Positions 17,725 to 25,823 of a stretch of DNA of 42,618 bases are shown here, piece after piece; position 1 is the first letter of the stretch; the number at the start of each line of letters is the position of its first letter. The DNA comes from NZ13-RE01 sp049718665 (GTDB lineage Bacteria; Dictyoglomota; Dictyoglomia; Dictyoglomales; Dictyoglomaceae): NCBI GenBank assembly GCA_049718665.1, contig JBNARO010000016.1:1-42618 (forward strand), in the 5' to 3' direction. The notes beneath the pieces are model-generated. The model did not search any database, had not been told where the DNA came from, and saw only the letters and a program-made list of their open reading frames with translations. The translations under genes were made by a program, and so were the position numbers.

Positions 17725-18567
17725 TTACATTCCAAAAAGAGATCCCGCAAGAAGTCCTCTCATAAAGAATCTACCTAAGAAGATGTAAACCAGTAATGGA
17801 GGGATAGCGGTAATCAATGCTCCTGCCATCTGAATATTCCACTCTACAAAATAACTTCCTGCAAGGTTATTTAATGCTACAGTAATAGGCTGAACCGCTG
17901 GATTTGGTGCCACCACAAGTCCAAAGAGAAAATCATTCCATATGGAAGTAAACTGCCAAATCATAACCACTGCAAATCCAGGCATAGAAACAGGGAAAAC
18001 AATTCTTCTATAAATTCCTGCAAATCCTGCACCATCAATTTTAGCAGCCTCAATAATTTCAGAAGGAATAGTAGCGTAGTAATTTCTAAAAATCAATGTA
18101 GTTATAGGTATCCCATAAACAGAATGGACAAAAATTAATCCTGGAATAGAACCATAAAGTTTTGTCTTTTGGAGAACTTGAACCAATGGTATAAGAATAC
18201 TTTGATATGGAATAAACATGCCAAAAAGAAGCAAAGGGAATATTATATCAGCCCCTTTAAATTTCCATTTTGTTAGAACATAACCATTCATGGAACCTAA
18301 AAGAGCAGAAATTATAGTAGCGGGTATTACAAGATAAACACTATTCATAAAGTTTTGAGAAAGTCCCCTTAAACCTCGGGATGGATTCCCTTTCCATGCC
18401 TGAATAAAACTTTCAAGGCTAAAGCTTTTTGGAAAATTCCACATTCCTCTTAAGCTTACTTCTGCAAAACTCTTAAAACTTGTCGCTAAAAGTACATAAA
18501 CAGGCATTAAATAAAATATGGCAAAAAAGATAAGAACAGCATAAAGAATAATTCTTGATAATTTCAT
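17725..18567 (-). CDS. Sugar ABC transporter permease (MalG/UgpE-type)
   Basis: A 280-residue inner-membrane permease with six hydrophobic segments. The ATPase-docking EAA loop is EAAKIDGAGFAGIYRRIVFP at about residues 167-186. Its start overlaps the stop of the other permease by one base, so the two form a heterodimer from one transcript. It belongs to the carbohydrate-uptake CUT1 class. No ATPase gene is in the operon; a shared MsiK/MalK-like ATPase encoded elsewhere is likely. It ends with GLLAGSLFGM, usual for the family. Confidence 0.92.
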   Translation of the reverse strand: MKLSRIILYAVLIFFAIFYLMPVYVLLATSFKSFAEVSLRGMWNFPKSFSLESFIQAWKGNPSRGLRGLSQNFMNSVYLVIPATIISALLGSMNGYVLTKWKFKGADIIFPLLLFGMFIPYQSILIPLVQVLQKTKLYGSIPGLIFVHSVYGIPITTLIFRNYYATIPSEIIEAAKIDGAGFAGIYRRIVFPVSMPGFAVVMIWQFTSIWNDFLFGLVVAPNPAVQPITVALNNLAGSYFVEWNIQMAGALITAIPPLLVYIFLGRFFMRGLLAGSLFGM

Positions 18568-19469
18568 TATCTTTTTACCTCCGCCCTTAAGCTATATCTC
18601 AAGTAAGGAATGATTAATACTGCTACAGAAATCAAAAGTATTATTGCAATACTGGCTCCTTGAGAGAAATAGTTCCCTCTAAAGGTAGTATCATACATAA
18701 ACAGGGCAGGAACATCGCATGAGAATCCTACACCACTTCCTGTCATGGCAAAAACTAAATCAAAGATTTTAAGAGAGATATGACCCAGAACTATAATAGC
18801 TCCAAGAGTTATAGGCCGAAGTAAAGGCAAAACTATGTATCTATAAACCTCCCAAGTACTTGCACCATCAACTTGAGCTGCTTCAAAAAGTTCTGTGGGA
18901 ATTCCTCTTATTCCTGCAAGATACATTGCCATTACATATCCTGACATTTGCCAGACTGCTGCTATAACTACCGCTTTAATCCCAATTTTAGGATCTGTAT
19001 ACCATCCACTTTTTAAAAACGAAAGTCCAATTTTATCTAAGAGCATGTTAACTCCTACCGCTCCCTCTACCCCTCCTGTTCCTGGATTTAACAGCCATCT
19101 CCAAACAACACCTGTGACCACAAAAGATATTGCCATAGGGAAGAGATAAATATTTCTAAAAATATTTTCTCCACGAATTTTCCTATCAAGAAGAATTGCT
19201 AAAAGAAGTCCAATAGTAATACATGAAACTAAAAATAAAGTAGTAAAGACAAGAGTATTTTTCAAGGAGATTTGAAATCTATAATTCTGGAAAAGATCTA
19301 AATAATTTCTAAAACCAACAAAAGTAAAATCTGGAAAAATATCTCTCCAGTTTACCAGAGAAACCCAGCCTGTCCAACCAATAAATCCGTACACAAAAAT
19401 TGCTATAAGAATAACAGAAGGTGCTATAAATAAAATAGGAACTAATCTTTCTTTATTTAAACCTTTCAT
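18567..19469 (-). CDS. Sugar ABC transporter permease (MalF/UgpA-type)
   Basis: A 300-residue membrane permease with six hydrophobic segments and the EAA loop EAAQVDGASTWEVYRYIVLP near 196-215. A long periplasmic loop carries WRWLLNPGTGGVEG. The pair with the downstream permease is standard for CUT1 importers. The ATG follows GGAGG. A strong hairpin (19491-19518) separates it from the binding-protein gene upstream, which should lower permease expression relative to the binding protein. Confidence 0.92.
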   Translation of the reverse strand: MKGLNKERLVPILFIAPSVILIAIFVYGFIGWTGWVSLVNWRDIFPDFTFVGFRNYLDLFQNYRFQISLKNTLVFTTLFLVSCITIGLLLAILLDRKIRGENIFRNIYLFPMAISFVVTGVVWRWLLNPGTGGVEGAVGVNMLLDKIGLSFLKSGWYTDPKIGIKAVVIAAVWQMSGYVMAMYLAGIRGIPTELFEAAQVDGASTWEVYRYIVLPLLRPITLGAIIVLGHISLKIFDLVFAMTGSGVGFSCDVPALFMYDTTFRGNYFSQGASIAIILLISVAVLIIPYLRYSLRAEVKR

Positions 19470-19490
19470 TTTCTCCTCCTAAAGTATAAA

Positions 19491-19518
19491 AAGAGGGGGG
19501 AGAAAATTCCCCCCTCTT
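19491..19518 (-). terminator. Intra-operon attenuator between binding-protein and permease genes
   Basis: AAGAGGGGGG (19491-19500) pairs with CCCCCCTCTT (19509-19518), with an 8-base loop. On the minus strand it is followed by TTTATAC and lies 7 bases after the binding-protein stop. Confidence 0.8.
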
Positions 19519-19524
19519 AATCTT

Positions 19525-20751
19525 TTATTGTTTTACTCCTTGTCTTACAGCAATGTTAACTAAAGCTTTTTGAGTAGTCTTTACATCAGGACGAGCTACA
19601 AATAGAGAAATTACGTCCTTAAATTCTGTTACCCATCCTTCGGATGCTGCTGCACCATGCATTACACTTGGGACAATAGCATGCTTTAACCAGTCATCCA
19701 TTGCTGATCTTTGATATTCTGGGAATAGAGATTTATTTACATCAGTTCTTGCTGGAATAGATCCTTTCTTAATATTAAATGCTTCTTGTCCTTCTTTAGA
19801 TCCTAAGACTTTTAAGAATGCAATAACATTCTCTCTATTTCTTGCTCCCTTAGGAAGACCAAAACTATCAGATAGAGCATCAAATATTCCCGCATTTCCT
19901 GGTGCTAAAACCCATCCGAAATCTTTAAATCCCTTTGCATAGAAATATCCTACCGCCCAGTCTCCCATAATATTCATTGCTGCTTTCCCTTCTACAATCA
20001 ATGCACATGCTTCATCCCAGGTACGAGCAGAGTGGTCTGGATTGACATAGGTTAACATCTTCTTAAAGGTCTCCAATGCATCAGTTACTCCTGGATCAGA
20101 CCATTTTGTTTTTCCTGTCCAGAGTCCCTTATATCCTTCTGCTCCTAACTTCCCAATAAGTACTGTTTCGAATACATGAGCAGCTTCCCATCCATCTTTT
20201 GTTCCAAGAGCTAATGGGATTATTCCCTTTGCTTTTAATGCATCTGCTACTTTGAAGAATTCATCAAAAGTCTTTGGAGGTGTTAGTTTATTTTCTTCAA
20301 AGATCTTTTTATTATACCAGAGAACATTCGCTCTATGAATGTTTACAGGAACGGACCAGTATTGCCCTCTATAGGAGACTATATCTAATATACCCTTTGG
20401 CATTACTTTAGTCCAGCCCTCTTCTTTGTATAAGAAAGTAATTGGCTCCATGAATCCTGTTTTTACCCATGTATCAATCAATTCATGCCCTGCATGCACT
20501 TGGAATGTATCTGGAGGATCACCACCAAGCATTCTTGTCTTTAAAACCGCTTTTGCTTGAGCACCTGCGCCACCTGCAACCGTTGCATTAATAATCTCTA
20601 CATCAGGATATTTTTTATGGAAGATATCAAATAATGCTTGAAGTCCTTCCGCCTCACCACCAGCAGTCCACCAGCTGAAAATTTCCAACTTACCTTTGAG
20701 TTGAGCAAGTGAAGAGAAAACAATAAGGAGAAGAACTAATGAAGAAATCAC
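19525..20751 (-). CDS. Sugar ABC transporter substrate-binding protein, start in doubt
   Basis: A family 1 extracellular solute-binding protein of 408 residues from GTG 20751. It begins with a hydrophobic export signal (about 1-17), then LEIFSWWTAGGEAEGLQALFDIFHKKYPD and the binding-lobe motifs. The well-placed ATG at 20767-20769 (SD GGAGGTAGGAG) is followed immediately by TGA, then CGT AAA in the same frame. An original M-x-R-K-V-L signal start is likely, with CGA changed to TGA. As it stands, translation must begin at GTG 20751, which has no ribosome site and gives a signal lacking its positive charges. Possible ways out are reinitiation over 12 bases, or a sequencing error. Otherwise the gene is intact. 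Confidence 0.85.
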   Translation of the reverse strand: MISSLVLLLIVFSSLAQLKGKLEIFSWWTAGGEAEGLQALFDIFHKKYPDVEIINATVAGGAGAQAKAVLKTRMLGGDPPDTFQVHAGHELIDTWVKTGFMEPITFLYKEEGWTKVMPKGILDIVSYRGQYWSVPVNIHRANVLWYNKKIFEENKLTPPKTFDEFFKVADALKAKGIIPLALGTKDGWEAAHVFETVLIGKLGAEGYKGLWTGKTKWSDPGVTDALETFKKMLTYVNPDHSARTWDEACALIVEGKAAMNIMGDWAVGYFYAKGFKDFGWVLAPGNAGIFDALSDSFGLPKGARNRENVIAFLKVLGSKEGQEAFNIKKGSIPARTDVNKSLFPEYQRSAMDDWLKHAIVPSVMHGAAASEGWVTEFKDVISLFVARPDVKTTQKALVNIAVRQGVKQ

Positions 20752-20878
20752 TAAAACTTTACGTCACATAGCTCCTACCTCCACAATTTAAAATTTAGGA
20801 GATTTTGGAGAAAAAATTTGGTTAAGTAGAACCACCTTCTTTATCTCTTTTATTTCATTCAGAAACTAACCAGAAATA

Positions 20879-20908
20879 ATTACTAAGATATTATTATGCG
20901 AGTGTCAA
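20879..20908 (-). promoter_or_regulatory. Promoter of the sugar ABC operon
   Basis: On the minus strand, TTGACA (20908-20903) is a perfect -35. An 18-base spacer leads to AGTAAT (20884-20879), matching four of six -10 bases. The leader to the ATG at 20769 would be about 100 bases. A small inverted repeat, TGGTT-6-AACCA at about 20819-20834, lies in this leader and could be an operator or a hairpin. Confidence 0.45.
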
Positions 20909-21163
20909 ATGATGAAGGGAGACTGTTTGAAAATTTACAAAACAAGTCTTTTAGGACTTAAATTACTAATAAAACTTTCTAAGAAATTTTTTGAGAAAAA
21001 GGAAGAGACAAAAGAAAAAATTCCTGAAGGATTCAAGCCAGTAATAAGGAACAGAATAGAAGGGGTATTTGGGAATATAAAGCAAGCATTAGTCCGCTAT
21101 GAAAGTACAAAGAGAGAAAATTTAGCAAGATTATATTCTCTTTCCAATTCAATGATGAAATAG
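20909..21163 (+). mobile_element. Second transposase remnant
   Basis: An open frame of 84 codons whose C-terminal half (RNRIEGVFGNIKQALVRYES) is the family mate of the remnant at 15892-16164 (NRIESVFGNIKRGG). An IS-like end GGGAGACTGTTTGAAAA begins at 20919, the same sequence as at 16193-16209. The catalytic domain is missing. The 5' end of the frame is not a real transposase start but IS-end sequence read through. It lies right against the -35 of the ABC operon promoter. Confidence 0.7.
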
Positions 21164-21190
21164 AGGACCCCTTCATTTCCGGGGTCCTCT
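21162..21190. terminator. Hairpin terminator downstream of the barrel gene
   Basis: AGAGGACCCC (21162-21171) pairs perfectly with GGGGTCCTCT (21181-21190) around a 9-base loop. It lies 10 bases past the stop of the minus-strand barrel gene. T-rich sequence follows on the plus side, so it may work in both directions. Confidence 0.75.
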
Positions 21191-21200
21191 AACTTTTATT

Positions 21201-22058
21201 TTAGAAGTTTGAAGAAAGGCTCAAAATATGTTGATTAGAAAGTCCTTTTGTATAGAGAAAGGCATAGTCCAAAGTAAATTGGAAAAATTTTATCCCTAAT
21301 CCAAAACTTATGGATTCTTTTTCTCCATTATATCCAGATCTTAAAGATAAAAGAGGAAAAGGAATTACTTCTGCCCCTATACTTACTCTATTTAAGAACT
21401 GAGGTTTTGGTAAAAGAGAGAAATCGCAAAGTAATTTTAAAGGAATATTTCCTAAGGAGAGATTTAAAAGTCCCCCTATTTTTAGATCTTTCCTTTCCAC
21501 TTCTTCTACCTCTCCTGTACTCCAACTTAATCTACTTATAGGATTATAAAAAACCACTCCAACTCTAAACGAAGAATTTACCTCATATATCAATCCCAAA
21601 TCTTCCCCAAAACCAAAAGCTTTTCCTGTATCCAAGGTAGATTGATATAAGTAAAAAGTACCTCCTAAGCTTAAATTTGGTAAAATTCTACTTGCTAAAC
21701 TTACTTGATAGAAATTTTCTGAAAAGGGGAATAAAAGTTCCTCAGAATTTGTAATACCTTTTAGAGAGACTCCTAATCCAATAGAAACTTTGTCAAGATT
21801 TATTATTCCTCCAATATATTCTACCCTTGTCCAGCTATCTGGCATTTCCAAATGAGTAAATCCAATATTTTTGCCCTTTAAAAAAGTTAAACCTGCGGGA
21901 TTATAATATAAAGCGGAAAAATCATCAGAAAGGGCAATATATGCTTCACCAAGCCCTGCGGATCTTGCGCTTAAAATCATTGGAGCGAAAGAAGCAAAAC
22001 TTTGAGAGAAAAGAATTATTCCCATTATTATGCTTATTAATATTATTTTTTTCATCAT
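21201..22058 (-). CDS. Outer-membrane beta-barrel protein (PorV/UPF0164-like)
   Basis: A 285-residue exported protein with a signal peptide (1-22, MMKK then a hydrophobic stretch to SFA). The mature start, SARSAGLGEAYIALSDDFSALYYNPAGL, is the hallmark of the PorV/PorQ/UPF0164 and FadL-like barrel group. The rest is a run of amphipathic strands with alternating polar and hydrophobic residues, ending in Asn-Phe, a usual outer-membrane end. PorV is part of type IX secretion in Bacteroidota; whether this protein does something similar is inference. It lies 60 bp after the M6 protease gene, whose C-terminus resembles a type IX sorting domain. A transcript terminator lies between, so it may have its own promoter. 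Confidence 0.75.
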   Translation of the reverse strand: MMKKIILISIIMGIILFSQSFASFAPMILSARSAGLGEAYIALSDDFSALYYNPAGLTFLKGKNIGFTHLEMPDSWTRVEYIGGIINLDKVSIGLGVSLKGITNSEELLFPFSENFYQVSLASRILPNLSLGGTFYLYQSTLDTGKAFGFGEDLGLIYEVNSSFRVGVVFYNPISRLSWSTGEVEEVERKDLKIGGLLNLSLGNIPLKLLCDFSLLPKPQFLNRVSIGAEVIPFPLLSLRSGYNGEKESISFGLGIKFFQFTLDYAFLYTKGLSNQHILSLSSNF

Positions 22059-22091
22059 TCCAACCTCCTTATTAAAAACATTAAATATAAA

Positions 22092-22110
22092 GGGAGGGGA
22101 AAACCCTCCC
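22092..22110 (-). terminator. Terminator of the M6 protease gene
   Basis: On the minus strand GGGAGGG and CCCTCCC form a 7-bp stem with a short T-rich loop, followed by TTTATATTT. It begins 8 bases after the protease stop. Confidence 0.75.
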
Positions 22111-22118
22111 CATAAAAT

Positions 22119-25100
22119 TTATTTCAATATAGCAATGAATCTATTTATTCTTACTTCTCCTTGAGATGTTTTTGCATAAAGCTGGAACAGATAAAGTCCA
22201 TTAGGTAGAGTTACGCCCTGCCAGTTCTTTCCATCCCACTCTATTTCATAATTTCCTACCAAAAGATATCCTAACTTTCTTTCATAGACTTTTGCTCCCG
22301 CTAAGTTATATACATAGAATGTAACTTCAGCATCCTGAGAAAGATTGAAAAATATTTTGGCGGTCTCAACTCTTGGATTGAAACTCTTCGTAAACTTTGT
22401 TACATTGGCAAAAGACAGAGGAATAGAAGCTTTTAATATAGTTTCAGCTGATTTTGTTACAGTATTTAAAGCTTCATCTGTAACTGTTGCGGTAATAATA
22501 TATTTTCCATTGGGAAGTAATTTCCCACTTTCATCCTTTCCATCCCATGAATAATTATATGTTCCATTATTTATTTGCTGATTATTTATAATAGTTTTAA
22601 CTAAGTCTTTCTTTTCTCCATTTACAGTATTATAGACTTTTATGGTAAGGTAGACATATCCAGAGTCATCGCTAACTTGTACATTTATGTTGCAATTTCC
22701 AGTATTTGGATCAAAAGAGGAAGGTACTGTCAATGTTAGAGTTGGATCTAAAAGATCTAAAAGAAATGTTCTTACCTTCTTTAAGAGTATGTCATTCACA
22801 TTTAAGCTTACCCCTTCAAGTCCAAAGGCAAAATAAACAACTTTATAATTTTTTACTGCATCTTTATATACCAATCCCGCAGTTCCAGAGGAGGAGATAG
22901 CTTTATTTACAATAGATGGAGCTTTCTTTTCTCCTATTTTTTCAGGAAGCTTAATAGAAGGTGGAATAGAAGATATTCCTTGAGGATTATACACAAGAAT
23001 TGGTATTGCTCCTTGTAGTGGATCAATCTCATCAGGATATCCTTGGTTCATGGCACTATCTACTGTATTTAGAGAGAAGGAAAGTCCTGCAAAGGGTGTA
23101 TTATCTGCCCCCTTTATGGAATAGATTCCTACATCATCTTGGACAAAATTTGCTTTTAAATATCCATTATAAAATGTAGAACTAATGTATCCTATAGAAA
23201 ATCCCCAACCAAGGTCTTGAGAAGTAATAAATAATTTTCCTCCATTATCAAGATAGCTCATTAATTGAGATTGGACAGAAGCATCATAGATAGCTCCCCA
23301 GTCTCCTGCCCAAAGTACCCAGCTATAATTTTGCATGTATCCTGCAGAAGGAACCGCATTATCTTTAAAAACGTCAATTATGTTGTAACCTATCCCTAAA
23401 TCATCAAAGGCATTTTCAAGATATGGTGCAATTCTGAAATCTCCACCATCATCGGAAATAAGTAATGCCTCCAAGCTTAATGGAGTTGTAAAGGATTTTA
23501 CAGATGACCATGAGGAATCACCGCTTCCATTTCTTGCTTTTACTCTCATATAATAAGTAGTTCCTAAAGCTAAAGGTGCATTAATAGGAGGACGATATTC
23601 TGTATTCTGTGTAGTGATATCTATAACTAAATTTGCAAAGTTTTGATCAGTAGCAATCTGCAAATTGTATTCTACCGCATAAGGAATACTTTCCCATTTG
23701 ATTAGTGGTCTTATGGTATTTGGATTCTGTCCTTGCCATGCTATATGATTTACAAAATTTGGAGTATTAGGAGCTTGAGTAGATTTTACATAAATATCAC
23801 AAGTAATATTATCTCCAGAAATAGCAATATTTCTTACAGCAACTGTTGTAGCAATTTCTCCATATGCTTTACTATTTGGGGTACTATTTTCATCAAAGGT
23901 TGTGTTATTAGTAGATCCAGGATATGGATCTTTCGCATCTCCAGAGGATTTTCTTTTTTCCAATTCCCATAATCCATCTGCTTGCTCTAATGCAACCAAA
24001 TAATGTTTTGAAGGATCAAGCTCAGGATACCATTCATAATCATTTTGATGTTCCCTCATATTTTCATCCACATGATAAATAAGTAGTCCTTCTCCTCTTA
24101 AATAACTGTCAAATCCAATCTTCTGTCTATTTTCCAATAAGAAATACTGTTTTCCAATTACCCCATCAGTCCAAAGCATGTAAACTTGCGGATTTTGCTC
24201 TACAGGAGGAATGGTAACATTTGTTAAATCATCACTCGGGACAATTGGAGTTACCCATCCAAGCTGAATTTTACACCAAGCATCAAAATGAGACGGAGAT
24301 CCTCCTATGGAATACCCTGATGGGGAAAGTGGACCATTCCAAGATCCTCCTGCCATTAAGCTCCATCTTCCAAGACCAAAAGAAGAATAGTCTCTATCAT
24401 AAAGATCTGGAAGATGCCCAAAGGAGTGTCCCATTTCATGAACAAATACTCCAACCGTTTGTGGAATGATCACAGGATTTCCTTGGGCATCATAATCTTC
24501 CATATATTCTGGCTCTATAGAGTATCTTATAGGTGTAGGGGTTCCATTTATATTTACATAAATAGTAGATGCATGAGACCAGATATCATTTACATCTCCA
24601 GTCCATTCCGCCCCTTGTCCCGCATGAATTACAAAAACTACATCATAATTTCTCAGATCATATCCAATATCTACCGCATGTTGTAGAACTTCCTGAACTA
24701 ATACAAAGACTCCTCCACTGGTAAAACCATAGTTACCATCATTTATATAATAAGTATAAGTATTTTGAGCGGTATACCAAGGAAGAATTGTTGCGGTTAT
24801 ATCAAATTGATTATAGGAATTTTCAAGATAAAATTCCCTTACACTTCCCACATTGTAGGGATTTATTATACCCCAATTTGCATTCTGACTATTAAAAAGA
24901 ATATCAAAATAATTAGATGGTATTACATTATCTGGTTGTCTTGGCTTATCACTAAAATCTACAGGAATTACAATAGCTTTTCCTACTCCAGTTGTTTTTT
25001 CGATAACTCCATATACTTTTTCCCCTTGAGGAATAGTACTTGGGAGGACCTCAGGGAGAGTTGGAAGTTTAACTTTCTTCTCTAAGAGTTTCTCATGGGG

Positions 25101-25196
25101 TGGCATAATCTTAACTTTTGTGAGGGGCAGAGAGGAAGCAAAACTTAAGCTAAGAAGAAAAATGAAAAATACAAAAAACCCTAAAATCCTTCGCAT
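22119..25196 (-). CDS. Secreted M6-family metalloprotease with FN3 and FlgD/type IX-like C-terminal domains
   Basis: A 1025-residue exported protein. A signal peptide (1-21) precedes a propeptide-like stretch, then an immune-inhibitor-A (M6) catalytic domain (about 70-470) with the zinc motif HEMGHSFGH at 253-261 and a downstream DLYD. Next are a fibronectin type III domain (about 475-570) and an alpha/beta region (about 575-800) with LLISDDGGDFRIAPYLENAF and YLDNGGKLFITSQ, resembling a glutamine-amidotransferase-like fold. Two FlgD Ig-like domains follow, and the last (about 935-1025; SFNPRVETAKIFFNLSQDA, then LPNGLYLFQLYA) is close to type IX sorting domains. It probably degrades extracellular protein at the cell surface. 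The barrel gene 60 bp downstream may take part in its export or anchoring. Confidence 0.9.
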   Translation of the reverse strand: MRRILGFFVFFIFLLSLSFASSLPLTKVKIMPPHEKLLEKKVKLPTLPEVLPSTIPQGEKVYGVIEKTTGVGKAIVIPVDFSDKPRQPDNVIPSNYFDILFNSQNANWGIINPYNVGSVREFYLENSYNQFDITATILPWYTAQNTYTYYINDGNYGFTSGGVFVLVQEVLQHAVDIGYDLRNYDVVFVIHAGQGAEWTGDVNDIWSHASTIYVNINGTPTPIRYSIEPEYMEDYDAQGNPVIIPQTVGVFVHEMGHSFGHLPDLYDRDYSSFGLGRWSLMAGGSWNGPLSPSGYSIGGSPSHFDAWCKIQLGWVTPIVPSDDLTNVTIPPVEQNPQVYMLWTDGVIGKQYFLLENRQKIGFDSYLRGEGLLIYHVDENMREHQNDYEWYPELDPSKHYLVALEQADGLWELEKRKSSGDAKDPYPGSTNNTTFDENSTPNSKAYGEIATTVAVRNIAISGDNITCDIYVKSTQAPNTPNFVNHIAWQGQNPNTIRPLIKWESIPYAVEYNLQIATDQNFANLVIDITTQNTEYRPPINAPLALGTTYYMRVKARNGSGDSSWSSVKSFTTPLSLEALLISDDGGDFRIAPYLENAFDDLGIGYNIIDVFKDNAVPSAGYMQNYSWVLWAGDWGAIYDASVQSQLMSYLDNGGKLFITSQDLGWGFSIGYISSTFYNGYLKANFVQDDVGIYSIKGADNTPFAGLSFSLNTVDSAMNQGYPDEIDPLQGAIPILVYNPQGISSIPPSIKLPEKIGEKKAPSIVNKAISSSGTAGLVYKDAVKNYKVVYFAFGLEGVSLNVNDILLKKVRTFLLDLLDPTLTLTVPSSFDPNTGNCNINVQVSDDSGYVYLTIKVYNTVNGEKKDLVKTIINNQQINNGTYNYSWDGKDESGKLLPNGKYIITATVTDEALNTVTKSAETILKASIPLSFANVTKFTKSFNPRVETAKIFFNLSQDAEVTFYVYNLAGAKVYERKLGYLLVGNYEIEWDGKNWQGVTLPNGLYLFQLYAKTSQGEVRINRFIAILK

Positions 25197-25254
25197 TCTT
25201 TTAACCCCCTTTTAGAAAATTTTAAATAAATTATATCATCAATTCTATTCTTTA

Positions 25255-25263
25255 TGCTATACT
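25255..25263 (+). promoter_or_regulatory. Extended -10 for the secreted hypothetical gene
   Basis: TGC-TATACT is an extended -10, 22 bases before the ATG at 25286. There is no clear -35. Confidence 0.4.
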
Positions 25264-25285
25264 TTCCAAATAAGGAGGTGAAAAA

Positions 25286-25822
25286 ATGAAAGAATTTTTA
25301 ATTTTTATCATTATTTTTCTTCTTACCCTTTCCTTTGCTCAAAATGTTCCTATGATTGAGAATAGAAGCAAAGTTATCGCAAGGGTAAAGGGAGTTATAT
25401 TAAAGGATTTTCCAAATGGAGAATTAATCTTAGAAATTTTAGAGTCTGAGGATATAAAAGGATATAAAAATTTTGCAAAAAAGGGTGATATCATCATAGC
25501 AAATTTTATTCCAAGGGAACTATCACTTTTCCTTTGCTATTTTTTAAAACCAAAGGATGAAATTTTAGCCATTTTAGAATTTGTGGGAGATGAAAGGAAA
25601 AGAATGTGGATTGTAAGAGAGGTGGAGAGAAAAGAAAGAATAGAGGAAAAGGATATAGAAGAAATTTTGGAATATTATCTTTTAGCAAAGGGAATAATAA
25701 AGGAAGATGAGAAATTTGAATATAAAATAATTGATTCTAAAGAAGGTTATAAAATTGAAATCAAAATCCATGATAAGAGCCTTAATATATTTATGGACTT
25801 TTTTGGAAGAATTAAGGAATAG
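25286..25822 (+). CDS. Secreted hypothetical protein
   Basis: A 178-residue protein I do not recognise. Residues 1-18 are a signal peptide ending Ser-Phe-Ala-Gln. The mature protein begins with a beta-rich part (KVIARVKGVILKD, LILEILESEDIKGYKNFAKKGDIIIANFIP) that resembles a small OB-like domain. A charged helical part (RKERIEEKDIEEILEYYLLAKGIIKED) follows, and a beta-hairpin end resembles a PepSY-like fold. SD AAGGAGGTG is strong. It ends one base before the stop of the convergent Na/Pi cotransporter gene. No function can be assigned. Confidence 0.75.
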   Translation: MKEFLIFIIIFLLTLSFAQNVPMIENRSKVIARVKGVILKDFPNGELILEILESEDIKGYKNFAKKGDIIIANFIPRELSLFLCYFLKPKDEILAILEFVGDERKRMWIVREVERKERIEEKDIEEILEYYLLAKGIIKEDEKFEYKIIDSKEGYKIEIKIHDKSLNIFMDFFGRIKE

Positions 25823-25823
25823 T

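Noticed and set aside
19551..20751. Treating the sugar-binding protein gene as a pseudogene
   Set aside because: Only the start region is damaged. The remaining 408 codons are open, and a GTG start with a hydrophobic leader is possible, so I kept it as a gene and flagged the stop.
20819..20834. Inverted repeat TGGTT-6-AACCA in the ABC leader as a proven operator
   Set aside because: A 5-bp arm is too short to call an operator by itself, so it is only mentioned with the promoter.
24414..25085. Plus-strand open frames opposite the M6 protease signal and catalytic regions
   Set aside because: The protease has a complete zinc motif, signal peptide and domain series; the opposite frames are Tyr/Ile-rich shadows.
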